Assembly: GCF_030915525.1 (NCBI RefSeq)
Contig: NZ_CP133269.1
Coordinates: 1,947,001-2,011,000 of the forward strand
Length of the DNA: 64,000 nt
From: Neobacillus sp. PS2-9
GTDB lineage: Bacteria; Bacillota; Bacilli; Bacillales; Cytobacillaceae
Reading direction: 5' to 3'
Below are positions 7,218 to 15,693 of the stretch, piece by piece. The translations under genes were made by a program, and so were the position numbers. Position 1 is the first letter of the stretch. Each line of letters opens with the position of its first letter. Below the pieces are notes generated by a model that was not told where the DNA came from, searched no databases, and was given only the letters and a program-made list of their open reading frames with translations.

Positions 7218-8903
7218 TTGGTAGAAACAGTGACGCTTTTAAAAGAAGGAAGGATAGTAGCCATTAAAGGGATAGGAGGCTATCATCTTTGCTGTGATGC
7301 AAGTAACGAGAAGGCGGTAGCGGAATTGCGAAGACGGAAAAAACGTCCTTTACGTCCGCTGGCGATTATGGTTGCATCGATGTCAGAAGTAGAACATCTG
7401 GCAAAGTTGAATGAGGCTGAATGTGATCTTTTGAAAAGCCCAGAAGCACCTATTGTCGTGTTGAAGAAAAATGAACGGTACCAGTTGGCTGAAAGTGTCG
7501 CACCACGCATGAGTACGATTGGAGTGATGCTTCCGTATACACCACTTCATCACTTGTTATTTACTGATCCTGAACTCGCTTCTCTCGTAATGACTAGTGC
7601 CAATCCATCTGGAATGCCCATCCTATACAAAGATGAGGAAGCCTTTCGATACTTGGAGGGAATAGCTGATTATTATCTTGTACATAATCGGGAAATTCTT
7701 CATCCGGTCGATGATTCAGTGGTCCAATTCAATGACGGAAAGCTCGACTTTCTGCGCAGGTCAAGAGGATACGTTCCAGATCCTTTTACGACAAACCAAG
7801 ATGTGACTGGAATCGTCACTTTTGGCGGTCAACAAAAGACCACTTTTACGATTGGTCGAAATGAGCAAATTTTTGTCGGTCCGCATATTGGTGAATTAGA
7901 AAACATCGAAACAATTAATCATTACAAACAAGAATTAGATCATCTTCTAAAGTGGATTGATATTCCTAAAAAACTGGCTGTGATCGATGCCCATCCTGGC
8001 TATCACATTCAGAAGCTAGTAAAAGAATATCCATTTGAGGAAGTAATGGAAGTTCAACATCATCACGCACATATGGCAGCATGTATGGAAGAGCACCAAG
8101 TTAAGGGTGAGGCATATGGAATCATTTTAGATGGAACCGGTTATGGTCTCGATGGAAACATTTGGGGCTTTGAGGTTCTCTATGGTGATGCTCTAAGTTT
8201 TAAACGAATGGCCCATTTACACTATACCCCCCTTCCAGGAGGTGAAAAGTGTATTCGTGAGCCGTGGAGAAATGCAGTGGCCATGCTTATTTCACTGCTT
8301 GGTGCGGAGGGGGAAACGTTAGCAAAAACGATCTTTACTGATAAAAAAGCAGAGATTGATACCTTAAAAAAGATGATTGATCGTAATATAAATACGGTTT
8401 ACGCTGGCACGTGCGGTAGACTCTTTGATGCTGTTAGTGCTTTATGTGGAGTGACTAAAATATCAAGTTATGTCGGGGAAGCAGCCATTCAATTAGCAGA
8501 ATTAGCTGATGAAAACAACAGTTTTGAGCCTTATTTATTTGACTTCGTTGAACGGGATGTACTAACCATTGATTTTTCAAAAATGTTGAAAGAGATTGCA
8601 CTGGAAGTTTTAGCAGAAAGAGACGTTTCGCTTATTAGTGGAAGATTTCATGAAACAGTCGTACAGGCGACGGTAGAAGTAGTGGAGAAGCTGCTTGTTA
8701 CAACCTCCAATGCTAATAAACAAGTTGTCCTTTCAGGTGGCAGCTTCCATAATCGGTTCATAAGGAAGAGATTGACTTCAGAATTGATAGAAAGAGGGTT
8801 TACTGTATTCGTACCAGAGCAGGTTCCGTGCAATGACGGTGGTTTATCATATGGGCAATTAGCGGTTGCCAAGGCAAAAAGGAGTGCTTTGCAATGTGTG
8901 TAG
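7218..8903 (+). CDS. hypF: HypF C-terminal part: YrdC-like and Kae1-like carbamoyltransferase domains
   Basis: Continuation of hypF in the same frame after the TAG at 7194. It has the YrdC-like domain (IKGIGGYHLCCDA, KRPLRPLAIM) and the Kae1-like domain with HHHAHMAACM, DGTGYG and SGGSFHNRF. TTG at 7218 is the first possible restart; only a weak purine run (AAGAAGAG) precedes it, so independent initiation is uncertain. Sequence conservation appears intact to the end, which argues against long-standing decay. Alternatives are a recent nonsense mutation, a sequencing error, stop readthrough or a genuine two-chain HypF. It overlaps hypC by 10 nt. Confidence 0.85.
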   Translation: MVETVTLLKEGRIVAIKGIGGYHLCCDASNEKAVAELRRRKKRPLRPLAIMVASMSEVEHLAKLNEAECDLLKSPEAPIVVLKKNERYQLAESVAPRMSTIGVMLPYTPLHHLLFTDPELASLVMTSANPSGMPILYKDEEAFRYLEGIADYYLVHNREILHPVDDSVVQFNDGKLDFLRRSRGYVPDPFTTNQDVTGIVTFGGQQKTTFTIGRNEQIFVGPHIGELENIETINHYKQELDHLLKWIDIPKKLAVIDAHPGYHIQKLVKEYPFEEVMEVQHHHAHMAACMEEHQVKGEAYGIILDGTGYGLDGNIWGFEVLYGDALSFKRMAHLHYTPLPGGEKCIREPWRNAVAMLISLLGAEGETLAKTIFTDKKAEIDTLKKMIDRNINTVYAGTCGRLFDAVSALCGVTKISSYVGEAAIQLAELADENNSFEPYLFDFVERDVLTIDFSKMLKEIALEVLAERDVSLISGRFHETVVQATVEVVEKLLVTTSNANKQVVLSGGSFHNRFIRKRLTSELIERGFTVFVPEQVPCNDGGLSYGQLAVAKAKRSALQCV

Positions 8904-9130
8904 GTGTACCGGCTAGAGTAGTGAAGAAAATGGAATACAGTGCAGTCGTAGATGTCATGGGTTCGCAGACAACCGTTGGAACGATATTTGTTCCCGAATT
9001 GGAGCTTGGAGATTATGTCATCGTACATGCTGGTCAGGCCATGAGTATTGTCGATGAAACATATGCAAGACAGAGTGTGGAGGAGTGGAGGAAACTTGTC
9101 AATGCTCGAGATTCTGAAACAGTCCAATAA
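8894..9130 (+). CDS. hypC: Hydrogenase assembly chaperone HypC
   Basis: Small chaperone that forms the HypC-HypD complex carrying the Fe(CN)2CO unit to the large subunit. The N-terminus MCVGVPARV gives the essential Cys2. Length 78 aa is typical. The gene overlaps hypF and hypD on either side, as in most hyp operons. Confidence 0.95.
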   Translation: MCVGVPARVVKKMEYSAVVDVMGSQTTVGTIFVPELELGDYVIVHAGQAMSIVDETYARQSVEEWRKLVNARDSETVQ

Positions 9131-10214
9131 TCCGGAGGTCTGTAAGCCACTTGTGGAGGCCGTTATCGAAAAAGCTAAGGAATTTCAGCGGAAATTTGGA
9201 CGCATGCCTGCTTTCATGGAGGTATGCGGCTCGCACACCATGTCTCTAGCAAGAACAGGAGTGAAGCCATGTCTAAAGGATGAGGTCAACCTTATTTCCG
9301 GACCAGGCTGTCCTGTGTGTGTCACGGATCAACGTTCAATTGATGCCATGATCGCTCTAGCAGAAGGCGAAAACCGAATCATCTGTACCTTCGGTGACAT
9401 GATGAGAGTTCCTGGCTCAAATAAAACATTATTGGATTCGAAGATTGCCGGTAAGGATATTCGTGTTCTTTATTCGCCTGTAGATGCGGTGAAGGTAGCC
9501 GAAGACAATCCGGATAAACAAGTTATTTTTCTTGGAGTAGGCTTTGAAACAACGATTCCTATCCTCACATTAATGGTGGGAGAAGCGGAAAAACGCGGAA
9601 TTGAGAATTTTTCGATTTGGATGACTACTAAACTAGTGGAACCAGTTCTCCGCTACTTGCTTGATGCTGGTGAAGTTCATTTGGATGGATTTTTGCTGCC
9701 AGGACATGTTTCGATTGTATTAGGTGAAGAATCATATCAGTATTTAGTTGATGAATATCATATTTCAGGTGTGATTACTGGTTTTGAAACGGCAGAATTG
9801 CTGTTTGGAATTTACAAAAGCATTGATTTGGCATTAAAAGAAGAAACAGCCATAATCAATAACCACCCTTCTATTGTTAGTAAAACGGGAAATCAAGTGA
9901 TTCAACAGTGGATGGATCAATACTTAATCAAGTGTGACGAAGCCTGGAGGGGAATAGGGGTTATTCCTAACAGCGGGCTGGACTTAAAACCTGAATACGA
10001 TAAATATAACGCGAAAAAGAGGTTTACGGTAGAGGTTGGCGAACCAAGAAAAACGAAATGTCGCTGCGGTGAAGTCATTCGTGGATTAATTACGCCAAAT
10101 GAGTGTCCGCTTTTTGGTAAAGCCTGTAACCCGATGAAGCCAATCGGTCCGTGTATGGTTTCTGCAGAAGGAAGTTGTGCGGCTTTTTATCAATACATGA
10201 GGGAGAGCTTTTAA
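9102..10214 (+). CDS. hypD: Hydrogenase formation protein HypD
   Basis: Iron-sulfur scaffold on which Fe(CN)2CO is built with HypC and HypE. Motifs seen are MEVCGSHT (C42), GPGCPVC (C70, C73), GFETTIP, and the C-terminal cysteine-rich [4Fe-4S] region (CRCGEVIRG to CNPMKPIGPC). ATG at 9102 follows GGAGG with 10-nt spacing and is preferred over the upstream in-frame ATG at 9048, which has no ribosome site. Length 370 aa fits the family. Confidence 0.95.
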   Translation: MLEILKQSNNPEVCKPLVEAVIEKAKEFQRKFGRMPAFMEVCGSHTMSLARTGVKPCLKDEVNLISGPGCPVCVTDQRSIDAMIALAEGENRIICTFGDMMRVPGSNKTLLDSKIAGKDIRVLYSPVDAVKVAEDNPDKQVIFLGVGFETTIPILTLMVGEAEKRGIENFSIWMTTKLVEPVLRYLLDAGEVHLDGFLLPGHVSIVLGEESYQYLVDEYHISGVITGFETAELLFGIYKSIDLALKEETAIINNHPSIVSKTGNQVIQQWMDQYLIKCDEAWRGIGVIPNSGLDLKPEYDKYNAKKRFTVEVGEPRKTKCRCGEVIRGLITPNECPLFGKACNPMKPIGPCMVSAEGSCAAFYQYMRESF

Positions 10215-11215
10215 TGGATCAATTTATCAGCCTGGCACATGGTGACGGCGGTGAGTTAAGCCACCGTTTAATCAAGGAAGTCTTCATTGAAGCATTTGGT
10301 GATGGGAATTCGGCATTATTTGATGCAGCCTCGGTGGACATACCAATTGGCAAAATTGCTGTGACAACAGACTCGTTTGTTATTAAGCCTATTTTCTTCC
10401 CGGGTGGCTCTATCGGAAAATTAGCGGTAGCAGGAACGGTTAATGATTTAGCTGTTAGTGGAGCAAAACCTATATATCTAACCTGCGGATTTGTGATTGA
10501 GGAAGGGTTCTCTATTTCTGAATTAAAAAAAATAGTCAGTGACATGGCGAGTGAAGCACGTAGGACAGGAGTTTCCATTGTTGCAGGGGATACGAAGGTA
10601 GTGGAACGCGGTAGCGCTGATGGAGTCTATATTAATACAACTGGGATAGGAATCTATGAGCCTAACAAAGGTTGTAGCCTTGAATTTGAAGAAGGCGATG
10701 CTATTATTGTGTCAGGCACGATTGGAGATCATGGCATCGCTGTATTGGCTGCGAGAGGAGAGTTAGGTATATCATCGCCCGTAAATAGTGACTGTGCGAG
10801 CCTAAATACTATGTTAGCGGAAGTTCTTAACTCTACTTCAGGTGTACGAATTATGCGGGATCCTACCAGAGGTGGTCTAGCCACCACACTCGTTGAGATT
10901 GCTGAAGACTTTCATTTGACGATGAAAATTAATGAACTGGACCTTCCCGTAAAAGAAGAAGTACACGGGGTCTGTGATTTACTAGGCTTCGATCCGCTGT
11001 ATCTGGCCAATGAAGGAAAAGCCATTCTTATCGTTGCCGATCAAGAAAAGGAGAAAGTGATAGATATTTTACGAGAATTCTCTGAGGGTCAGGATGCTGT
11101 AGTCATTGGTTCGATTATGGGTAAAAGAAAAGGACAATTATTATTAGAAACCCCCTTAGGCTCCAAAAGATTATTAACTAGATTATCAGGAACGATGTTT
11201 CCGAGAATATGCTAA
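10214..11215 (+). CDS. hypE: Hydrogenase expression/formation protein HypE
   Basis: ATP-dependent dehydratase that turns HypF-carbamoylated cysteine into thiocyanate, the CN donor. AIR-synthase-like fold with HGDGGELSH near the start and the essential C-terminal cysteine in the terminal sequence FPRIC. ATG at 10214 overlaps the hypD stop (TAATG) behind GGGAG. Length 333 aa is typical. It is the last gene of the operon. Confidence 0.95.
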   Translation: MDQFISLAHGDGGELSHRLIKEVFIEAFGDGNSALFDAASVDIPIGKIAVTTDSFVIKPIFFPGGSIGKLAVAGTVNDLAVSGAKPIYLTCGFVIEEGFSISELKKIVSDMASEARRTGVSIVAGDTKVVERGSADGVYINTTGIGIYEPNKGCSLEFEEGDAIIVSGTIGDHGIAVLAARGELGISSPVNSDCASLNTMLAEVLNSTSGVRIMRDPTRGGLATTLVEIAEDFHLTMKINELDLPVKEEVHGVCDLLGFDPLYLANEGKAILIVADQEKEKVIDILREFSEGQDAVVIGSIMGKRKGQLLLETPLGSKRLLTRLSGTMFPRIC

Positions 11216-11262
11216 AAAAGGCCCACATTCCAATTGAGAATGTGGGCTAAATATTATTTTTT
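11215..11262. terminator. Bidirectional terminator between hypE and sinR-like gene
   Basis: Perfect 10-bp stem GCCCACATTC / GAATGTGGGC (11221-11247), with an A run on the left and a T run on the right, so it can end both the hydrogenase operon and the converging minus-strand gene. Confidence 0.88.
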
Positions 11263-11598
11263 TTGTTCCTTTATCCAAGTTTGAAACTTTATATAATTAA
11301 GATACTCTCGGAAGTCTTCTTTTTTTAAACCATTTTCGAGCGCTTTTTTTATCAATGATTTCCACTCATCATCTAGATCAATATGAACCTCTTTTTGAGC
11401 AAGACTTTCACCAATAAAATAATCAATATTTGTTCCCAATGGTATAGAAATCTTTTGTAAAAACTGAAGAGAAGGATTGGATTGAAATCCCCTTTCGATC
11501 TGGCTTAAATAACTTTTCGAAACATCTGCCTGCTTGGCTAACTCACTTAAAGAATATCCTCTCTTTTGCCTCATCTCCTTAATCTTTCTTCCTATCAT
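11254..11598 (-). CDS. sinR: SinR-type biofilm master repressor
   Basis: 114-aa XRE-family repressor closely resembling Bacillus SinR. Helix-turn-helix at about residues 5-60 (GYSLSELAKQADVSKSYLSQIER) and the C-terminal Sin domain at about 77-107 (DDEWKSLIKKALENG, FREYLNY), which mediates multimerisation and SinI binding. It is divergent from the tapA-sipW-tasA operon, which SinR represses in B. subtilis. No sinI antagonist gene is adjacent. Candidate SinR boxes lie in the shared upstream region. Confidence 0.9.
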   Translation of the reverse strand: MIGRKIKEMRQKRGYSLSELAKQADVSKSYLSQIERGFQSNPSLQFLQKISIPLGTNIDYFIGESLAQKEVHIDLDDEWKSLIKKALENGLKKEDFREYLNYIKFQTWIKEQKK

Positions 11599-11651
11599 AG
11601 CGTCAAACCCTTTCTACTATAATCCACTATTAATCTAGTTGTATGTATACA

Positions 11652-11678
11652 TTATAAAGAACAATAGATTCTTTATAA
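11652..11678. promoter_or_regulatory. Candidate SinR operator 1 (inverted repeat)
   Basis: TTATAAAGAA - 7 nt - TTCTTTATAA, a perfect 10-bp dyad. The left arm extends to AAAGAAC, the reverse complement of the B. subtilis SinR box GTTCTYT; the right arm reads ATTCTTT, one mismatch. It lies between sinR and tapA, suited to repress tapA and possibly sinR itself. Confidence 0.6.
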
Positions 11679-11730
11679 AATACAAAATATTGAGAAAACG
11701 AGAGATATAACGAGAAAAACCTACAAAAAC

Positions 11731-11745
11731 GTTCTTTATTAAGAA
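11731..11745. promoter_or_regulatory. Candidate SinR operator 2
   Basis: A perfect SinR box GTTCTTT at 11731-11737, followed by AAGAA to give a short dyad TTCTT-TATT-AAGAA. About 110 bp upstream of the preferred tapA start. Confidence 0.5.
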
Positions 11746-11850
11746 AATTTGGAGGAATATGGGATTTTTCAATATAGGAAATTTGTCATATACTCAACTT
11801 ACAAGTTCGTTATAACAAACGAAATGAATTTTATAAGGAAGTTGATGAAC

Positions 11851-12576
11851 ATGCTAAAAAAAATCACCAACTTCGTTCTTCCTACTCTACATAAGAAGCT
11901 TCATTCATTAAATAGAACGAATGAGGGAGGGAATACCATTCGACAAACACGTTTGAAGAAATTTAAGAAGAGAAGTAAAAAGCTGTTACTTGCAGCTAAG
12001 ATTGTCGCCATTTGGTATCTTCTAATCCTAACAGGTTCATATCTTACAACTGATACGGGTGCTTACTTTAATGATGTCGAAAAAATAAGCGGAACAATTA
12101 GTGTTTCTGAGGATTTTTGTAAAGATGTAAAAAAAGGAACAGACTTTTGGCACAAATATTGTAAAGATAATGCAGGAGTTGGAAATGGCCCTGACACCCC
12201 AGATGAGGATACCGGTGAGCACACCGATCCAGATAACCCAGGTCATAATAAAGGTGGCTGTGATGACCATACTAACGCTCCTTGTACAGAGGTTACCAAT
12301 ATAAATGAAACTCATACGAGTACATCAGTTACGTTAACATGGTCAAATCCTAACATATTAAATAATGATACATTTGTGAAAATATATCGAAATCGCGATA
12401 AAACCCCAGTTGGAGATAACTTAAAAGAAGGTTCTTATGTAGGTGAAGGATTATTACCTTCAACAAAATATAGTTACAAAATTACTACAGTTGATAGTTC
12501 TGGGAAAGAATCTAAAGGAGTAACAATTTATGTTACTACCAGTAAAGATACAAGTGAAAATAATAACGAAAAATAA
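11851..12576 (+). CDS. tapA: TapA-like TasA anchoring/assembly protein
   Basis: Likely accessory protein for TasA fibres. After a basic region (KKFKKRSKK) comes a signal-type hydrophobic segment and the SipW-substrate style sequence TDTGAYFNDVE, then a Cys-containing SEDFCKDV region as in TapA, an acidic Pro/Asp/Gly linker, and a C-terminal fibronectin III-like domain (SVTLTWSNP to KESKGVTIYV) not known from B. subtilis TapA. The start is uncertain: ATG 11851 has AAGGAAG 9 nt upstream; a much stronger GAGGGAGGG faces an in-frame ATT at 11938. First gene of the tapA-sipW-tasA operon. Confidence 0.78.
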   Translation: MLKKITNFVLPTLHKKLHSLNRTNEGGNTIRQTRLKKFKKRSKKLLLAAKIVAIWYLLILTGSYLTTDTGAYFNDVEKISGTISVSEDFCKDVKKGTDFWHKYCKDNAGVGNGPDTPDEDTGEHTDPDNPGHNKGGCDDHTNAPCTEVTNINETHTSTSVTLTWSNPNILNNDTFVKIYRNRDKTPVGDNLKEGSYVGEGLLPSTKYSYKITTVDSSGKESKGVTIYVTTSKDTSENNNEK

Positions 12577-12591
12577 ATTGGTGGTGTTTAT

Positions 12592-13161
12592 ATGACAGCG
12601 AAAAAAGTTTGGAAGATTACTAGCAATTTAATAACAGGGCTCCTATTCCTGCTATTGATCTTTATGATTTTTGTAGTAGTTTCGTCAAAGGCTTCAGGTG
12701 GTGAACCAAATTTATTGGGTTATCAATTAAAAACAGTACTATCAGGATCAATGGAACCAACATTTAAAACGGGTTCAATTATAGCTGTAAAGCCTCTTAG
12801 TGATACAACAAATTTAAAAGAAAAAGACGTCATAACTTTTATGCAGCAGGATCAAACAATCGTAACTCACAGAATAATTAAGGTAATAAAACAGGGTGAT
12901 CAGGTAATTTACCAAACAAAAGGTGATAACAACGAAGATGCAGATGTGAATCCTGTTATGGCACAAAATGTCGTTGCAAAATACACGGGAGTCACTATTC
13001 CATTCCTAGGTTATTTATTAGATTTTGCTAAATCAAGTAAAGGAATGGCTACTTTGCTAATTACACCAGGTGTGCTGTTACTAATTTATTCAGCGCTAAC
13101 CATCCTTAAGGCCTTAAAAGAACTGGATAAGCCTAAGAGAGAAACTGAAAAAACTGCATAA
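12592..13161 (+). CDS. sipW: Signal peptidase I, SipW (ER) type
   Basis: Membrane peptidase that processes TasA and TapA. The catalytic Ser is S53 in SGSMEPTF, and the general base is His (H93 in THRI) rather than Lys, which defines the SipW/ER subtype. Hydrophobic helices near residues 11-31 and 150-172 flank the catalytic domain. ATG follows GGTGGTG. It lies between tapA-like and tasA as in B. subtilis. Confidence 0.94.
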   Translation: MTAKKVWKITSNLITGLLFLLLIFMIFVVVSSKASGGEPNLLGYQLKTVLSGSMEPTFKTGSIIAVKPLSDTTNLKEKDVITFMQQDQTIVTHRIIKVIKQGDQVIYQTKGDNNEDADVNPVMAQNVVAKYTGVTIPFLGYLLDFAKSSKGMATLLITPGVLLLIYSALTILKALKELDKPKRETEKTA

Positions 13162-13251
13162 CAATGGTTGCATTCCTTATGGAAACGTAGGGATTCAATA
13201 TAAAACTACATACCTCGAAAAAACGGGGGAGAAACCAAGGAGGAAGAAAGA

Positions 13252-14151
13252 ATGTCTATTAAAAAGAAATTAGGTTTGGGAGTAGCATCAGCAGCACTAG
13301 GTTTATCATTAATCGGTGGAGGAACATGGGCAGCATTCAACGACACTGCAACAATTAACAATCATTTTGCTGCAGGTACCTTAGATTTAGTTGTTGGAAA
13401 AGTAAATGCTGCTGCAAACTTTGACTTAAGTAACATGAAGCCAGGGGATAGTGTTAAACGGGTATTTACATTGAATAATAATGGATCCTTAGCCATTAAA
13501 GAAGTTTTGCTAAATACCACAGCAAGTAACTTTATGGATAATGGTGCTGCTTCTACAGATAATGCTGAATTTATGGATTACCTTTCTCAGTTTGAAATCA
13601 ATGCATTTTCTGTAGACTCAGAAAATACTTCTGGTTTATTTGAACCAAGAGCAAGTGTAGTTAAACCTAACCAAACTTTAACTTTGGCTGATTTAGTTCA
13701 AGGTTCAACAGCTTATGAAGCTAAAATTAAACCTGAGTATTTAGCTACTGATGGTACTAAACGTATCAATTTAGCTCCACTTACAGTTCCAGCAGGTCAG
13801 GAAGCTTACAGAGGTATTCCTGTAACTCCAGCTGACCATGATAACGTAATGTTTGTAATTAAGTTTAAAGAAGATAACAGAAGAGTTAACGGTAGCCAAT
13901 TTGGTGAATACGTTCAAAATAAATTCCAAAATGACAGTGCCAACTTCTTCTTTAACTTAGAAGCAACTCAGTGGGATGGAAGATCGCTTGACAGCTCTAA
14001 CGGTAACGGTGCTGTAAACAATGGTGTACAAGGATCTGCTGATGGATCATCTGATCCAAATCCAAGATCAATTAAAAATGATGCAAATGGTAACGACCTT
14101 CGTACATTTAAAAATAATGACGAAGTTGTTGAACCAGGAACTCAGAACTAA
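13252..14151 (+). CDS. tasA: TasA/camelysin-family biofilm fibre protein
   Basis: Secreted fibre-forming matrix protein. N-terminal signal with GGGTWAAFNDTAT, the SipW-type cleavage region, then the TasA domain (FDLSNMKPGDSVKRVFTLNNNG). 299 aa, somewhat longer than B. subtilis TasA (261 aa), with an Asn/Gly/Asp-rich C-terminal tail (about 245-299). A strong AAGGAGG ribosome site precedes the ATG and the codon use suggests high expression. Confidence 0.94.
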   Translation: MSIKKKLGLGVASAALGLSLIGGGTWAAFNDTATINNHFAAGTLDLVVGKVNAAANFDLSNMKPGDSVKRVFTLNNNGSLAIKEVLLNTTASNFMDNGAASTDNAEFMDYLSQFEINAFSVDSENTSGLFEPRASVVKPNQTLTLADLVQGSTAYEAKIKPEYLATDGTKRINLAPLTVPAGQEAYRGIPVTPADHDNVMFVIKFKEDNRRVNGSQFGEYVQNKFQNDSANFFFNLEATQWDGRSLDSSNGNGAVNNGVQGSADGSSDPNPRSIKNDANGNDLRTFKNNDEVVEPGTQN

Positions 14152-14165
14152 ATTAACAAAGTGTA

Positions 14166-14202
14166 ATAGAGAAGGTGGGTTTTTCCACCTTCTCTATAAA
14201 AA
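14166..14202 (+). terminator. Terminator/attenuator after tasA
   Basis: 13-bp perfect stem ATAGAGAAGGTGG / CCACCTTCTCTAT with 6-nt loop. The tail (AAAAATTTT) has a short T run, so partial readthrough into the next gene is plausible. Confidence 0.75.
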
Positions 14203-14225
14203 TTTTGAAAGATACGAGGTATTTT

Positions 14226-14828
14226 ATGAGAAAGATAATTCTCCTATTATCAGTATTTCTCTTGTTTGTAACTCCTTTAACTGCTTATGGAAAATTATAC
14301 AACAATGAAATTGACTTAACGACAAACCCTGGTAAGGTTCTATTTGATTTAACAAACATTAAACCAGGAGATTCCGTAACCCGTGATTTAATTATTAAAA
14401 ATAATGGAACACAGGATTTTAACTATACTGCTTCAAGCAAATATCTTTCCGGATCACAAGAGTTTTTTAATAAACTAGATTTTACTATTAAAGATAATGC
14501 CGGCATTATTTATGAAGGTAAATTATTTGAATTTAACAAATTATCATCAAGAATTTTAAAAAGTAAACAGAGTGAAAAGTTACAATTTTTAATTAAGGTA
14601 CCATTGGATTTAGGTAATGGATTCCAAGGGTTAAGTACCAATTTTCAAATTAAATTGTATGTTGAAGGTACCCTCGGTGGTGTTTTACCAGCAGATGGTC
14701 CTAAGCTACCTGAAACAGGAACAAATATGTTCAACATTTTAGTAGCTGGGGCAGTTATAGTTTTAACTGGTTCCATTTTTCAATTTTCCATGATGTTAAG
14801 ACGAAGAAAGATTGAAAGACGTGCATAA
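14226..14828 (+). CDS. LPXTG cell-wall-anchored TasA-like protein
   Basis: 200 aa. N-terminal signal peptide (1-20), then a TasA-like segment (residues 39-61: FDLTNIKPGDSV followed by an NNG turn) matching the same block in the neighbouring TasA, then a sortase signal LPETG (161-165), a hydrophobic helix and a basic tail RRRKIERR. It should be covalently fixed to peptidoglycan by sortase. Placed directly after tasA, behind only an attenuator-like hairpin, so it may anchor or seed TasA fibres (inference). No sortase gene is in the window. Confidence 0.85.
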   Translation: MRKIILLLSVFLLFVTPLTAYGKLYNNEIDLTTNPGKVLFDLTNIKPGDSVTRDLIIKNNGTQDFNYTASSKYLSGSQEFFNKLDFTIKDNAGIIYEGKLFEFNKLSSRILKSKQSEKLQFLIKVPLDLGNGFQGLSTNFQIKLYVEGTLGGVLPADGPKLPETGTNMFNILVAGAVIVLTGSIFQFSMMLRRRKIERRA

Positions 14829-14872
14829 ATAGACCTTGATTTGTGAAATTTGTAATCAAGGTCTATTTTTAG
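14828..14872 (+). terminator. Terminator of the tasA locus
   Basis: 14-bp perfect stem AATAGACCTTGATT / AATCAAGGTCTATT followed by TTT; the stem begins in the stop codon. Confidence 0.85.
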
Positions 14873-14926
14873 AATTAAAATACATAACTATTAGTATAGT
14901 AATCCAAAGAACAGGAGTTGTCTCCT

Positions 14927-15157
14927 ATGTATAAAAAAACCTGTCCAAAATGCCACAAACCATCTTTCAGCAGTTGTGATACCGGTCCGTGGACTTGCCC
15001 ATCCTGTAACAACAATCTTACCCATACCACTCTTCAAGACGCAGAAACACGTAAACAAAGTAAGCCACGACTATTCCTTATTAAAAACGATGATTTTCAA
15101 GAAAACCCACAATTAAATGCCAAAATAAAATCTTACAAATTCAAATCATTCGACTAA
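14927..15157 (+). CDS. Small zinc-ribbon protein, unknown function
   Basis: 76 aa. Two CxxC knuckles (KTCPKCHK and WTCPSCNN) predict a zinc ribbon in the first 35 residues, followed by a basic, unstructured tail. ATG lies 9 nt after AGGAG. It stands alone between terminators. I do not recognise the family; a nucleic-acid-binding role is only a guess from the fold. Confidence 0.65.
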   Translation: MYKKTCPKCHKPSFSSCDTGPWTCPSCNNNLTHTTLQDAETRKQSKPRLFLIKNDDFQENPQLNAKIKSYKFKSFD

Positions 15158-15158
15158 A

Positions 15159-15188
15159 AACAGGACATTAAAAAGGTCCTGTTATTTG
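15159..15188 (+). terminator. Probable terminator of zinc-ribbon gene
   Basis: 8-bp stem AACAGGAC / GTCCTGTT beginning just after the stop codon; weak T tail. Confidence 0.55.
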
Positions 15189-15294
15189 CTGTAATCATTC
15201 ACAAATATTTTTCTTTAGTAAGCAGAATTAGACACTTTTCGAGGCGGAAAAGGTGTATAATATAGTCAAACGGGTGAAAAAGAGGATTGATATT

Positions 15295-15546
15295 TTGTTA
15301 TTCAAAAGCCTAGAGTTCAAAAATGTTGTTGGACAGAAGGTTAAAGTCATGGAAATTCCTGTATTGGAGGAAGATAGTACTTATAAATTTATGATCCAAG
15401 TCCGTTTACAGACGTTTTTAACGTCCATTAATCAGGAAAGCAAACCTAAGAGATGCTACTCCTTTAAAGATTACTTGAAAAAGGTCATGAAATGGCCAGA
15501 CTATGAGCAACTATTCAAAGTCGGAGAATTAAAGAATAATGCATAA
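15295..15546 (+). CDS. Small hypothetical protein
   Basis: About 83 aa if translation begins at TTG 15295 (AGAGGA 8 nt upstream). An in-frame GTG at 15253 would give 97 aa but overlaps a TATAAT box (15255-15260), which makes it unlikely to be translated. Mixed polar sequence with no membrane segment; the motif CYSFKDYLKK is distinctive but not one I recognise. Single gene with its own terminator. Confidence 0.5.
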   Translation: MLFKSLEFKNVVGQKVKVMEIPVLEEDSTYKFMIQVRLQTFLTSINQESKPKRCYSFKDYLKKVMKWPDYEQLFKVGELKNNA

Positions 15547-15554
15547 TTTCATTC

Positions 15555-15586
15555 GAGCATCGGAAACGGTGCTCTTTTATTTTTAC
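15555..15586 (+). terminator. Terminator with GAAA tetraloop
   Basis: 8-bp stem GAGCATCG / CGGTGCTC around a GAAA loop, then a T-rich tail. Confidence 0.8.
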
Positions 15587-15634
15587 AGAAATTTATGAAA
15601 ACAATGATTAATAGTAAATTAGGTCCAGTTTTGG

Positions 15635-15663
15635 TTTCTTTCAATAGTTGAAACCTGTATAAT
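15635..15663 (+). promoter_or_regulatory. Candidate sigma-A promoter of degV
   Basis: Perfect -10 TATAAT at 15658-15663; the element 17 nt upstream (TTTCTT) is a weak -35. Confidence 0.4.
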
Positions 15664-15693
15664 ACTAAACAGTAAGTGTAGGGATGTGACCGA

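Noticed and set aside
14021..14308. 95-codon frame overlapping the end of tasA
   Set aside because: Shifted-frame shadow of tasA running through the terminator.
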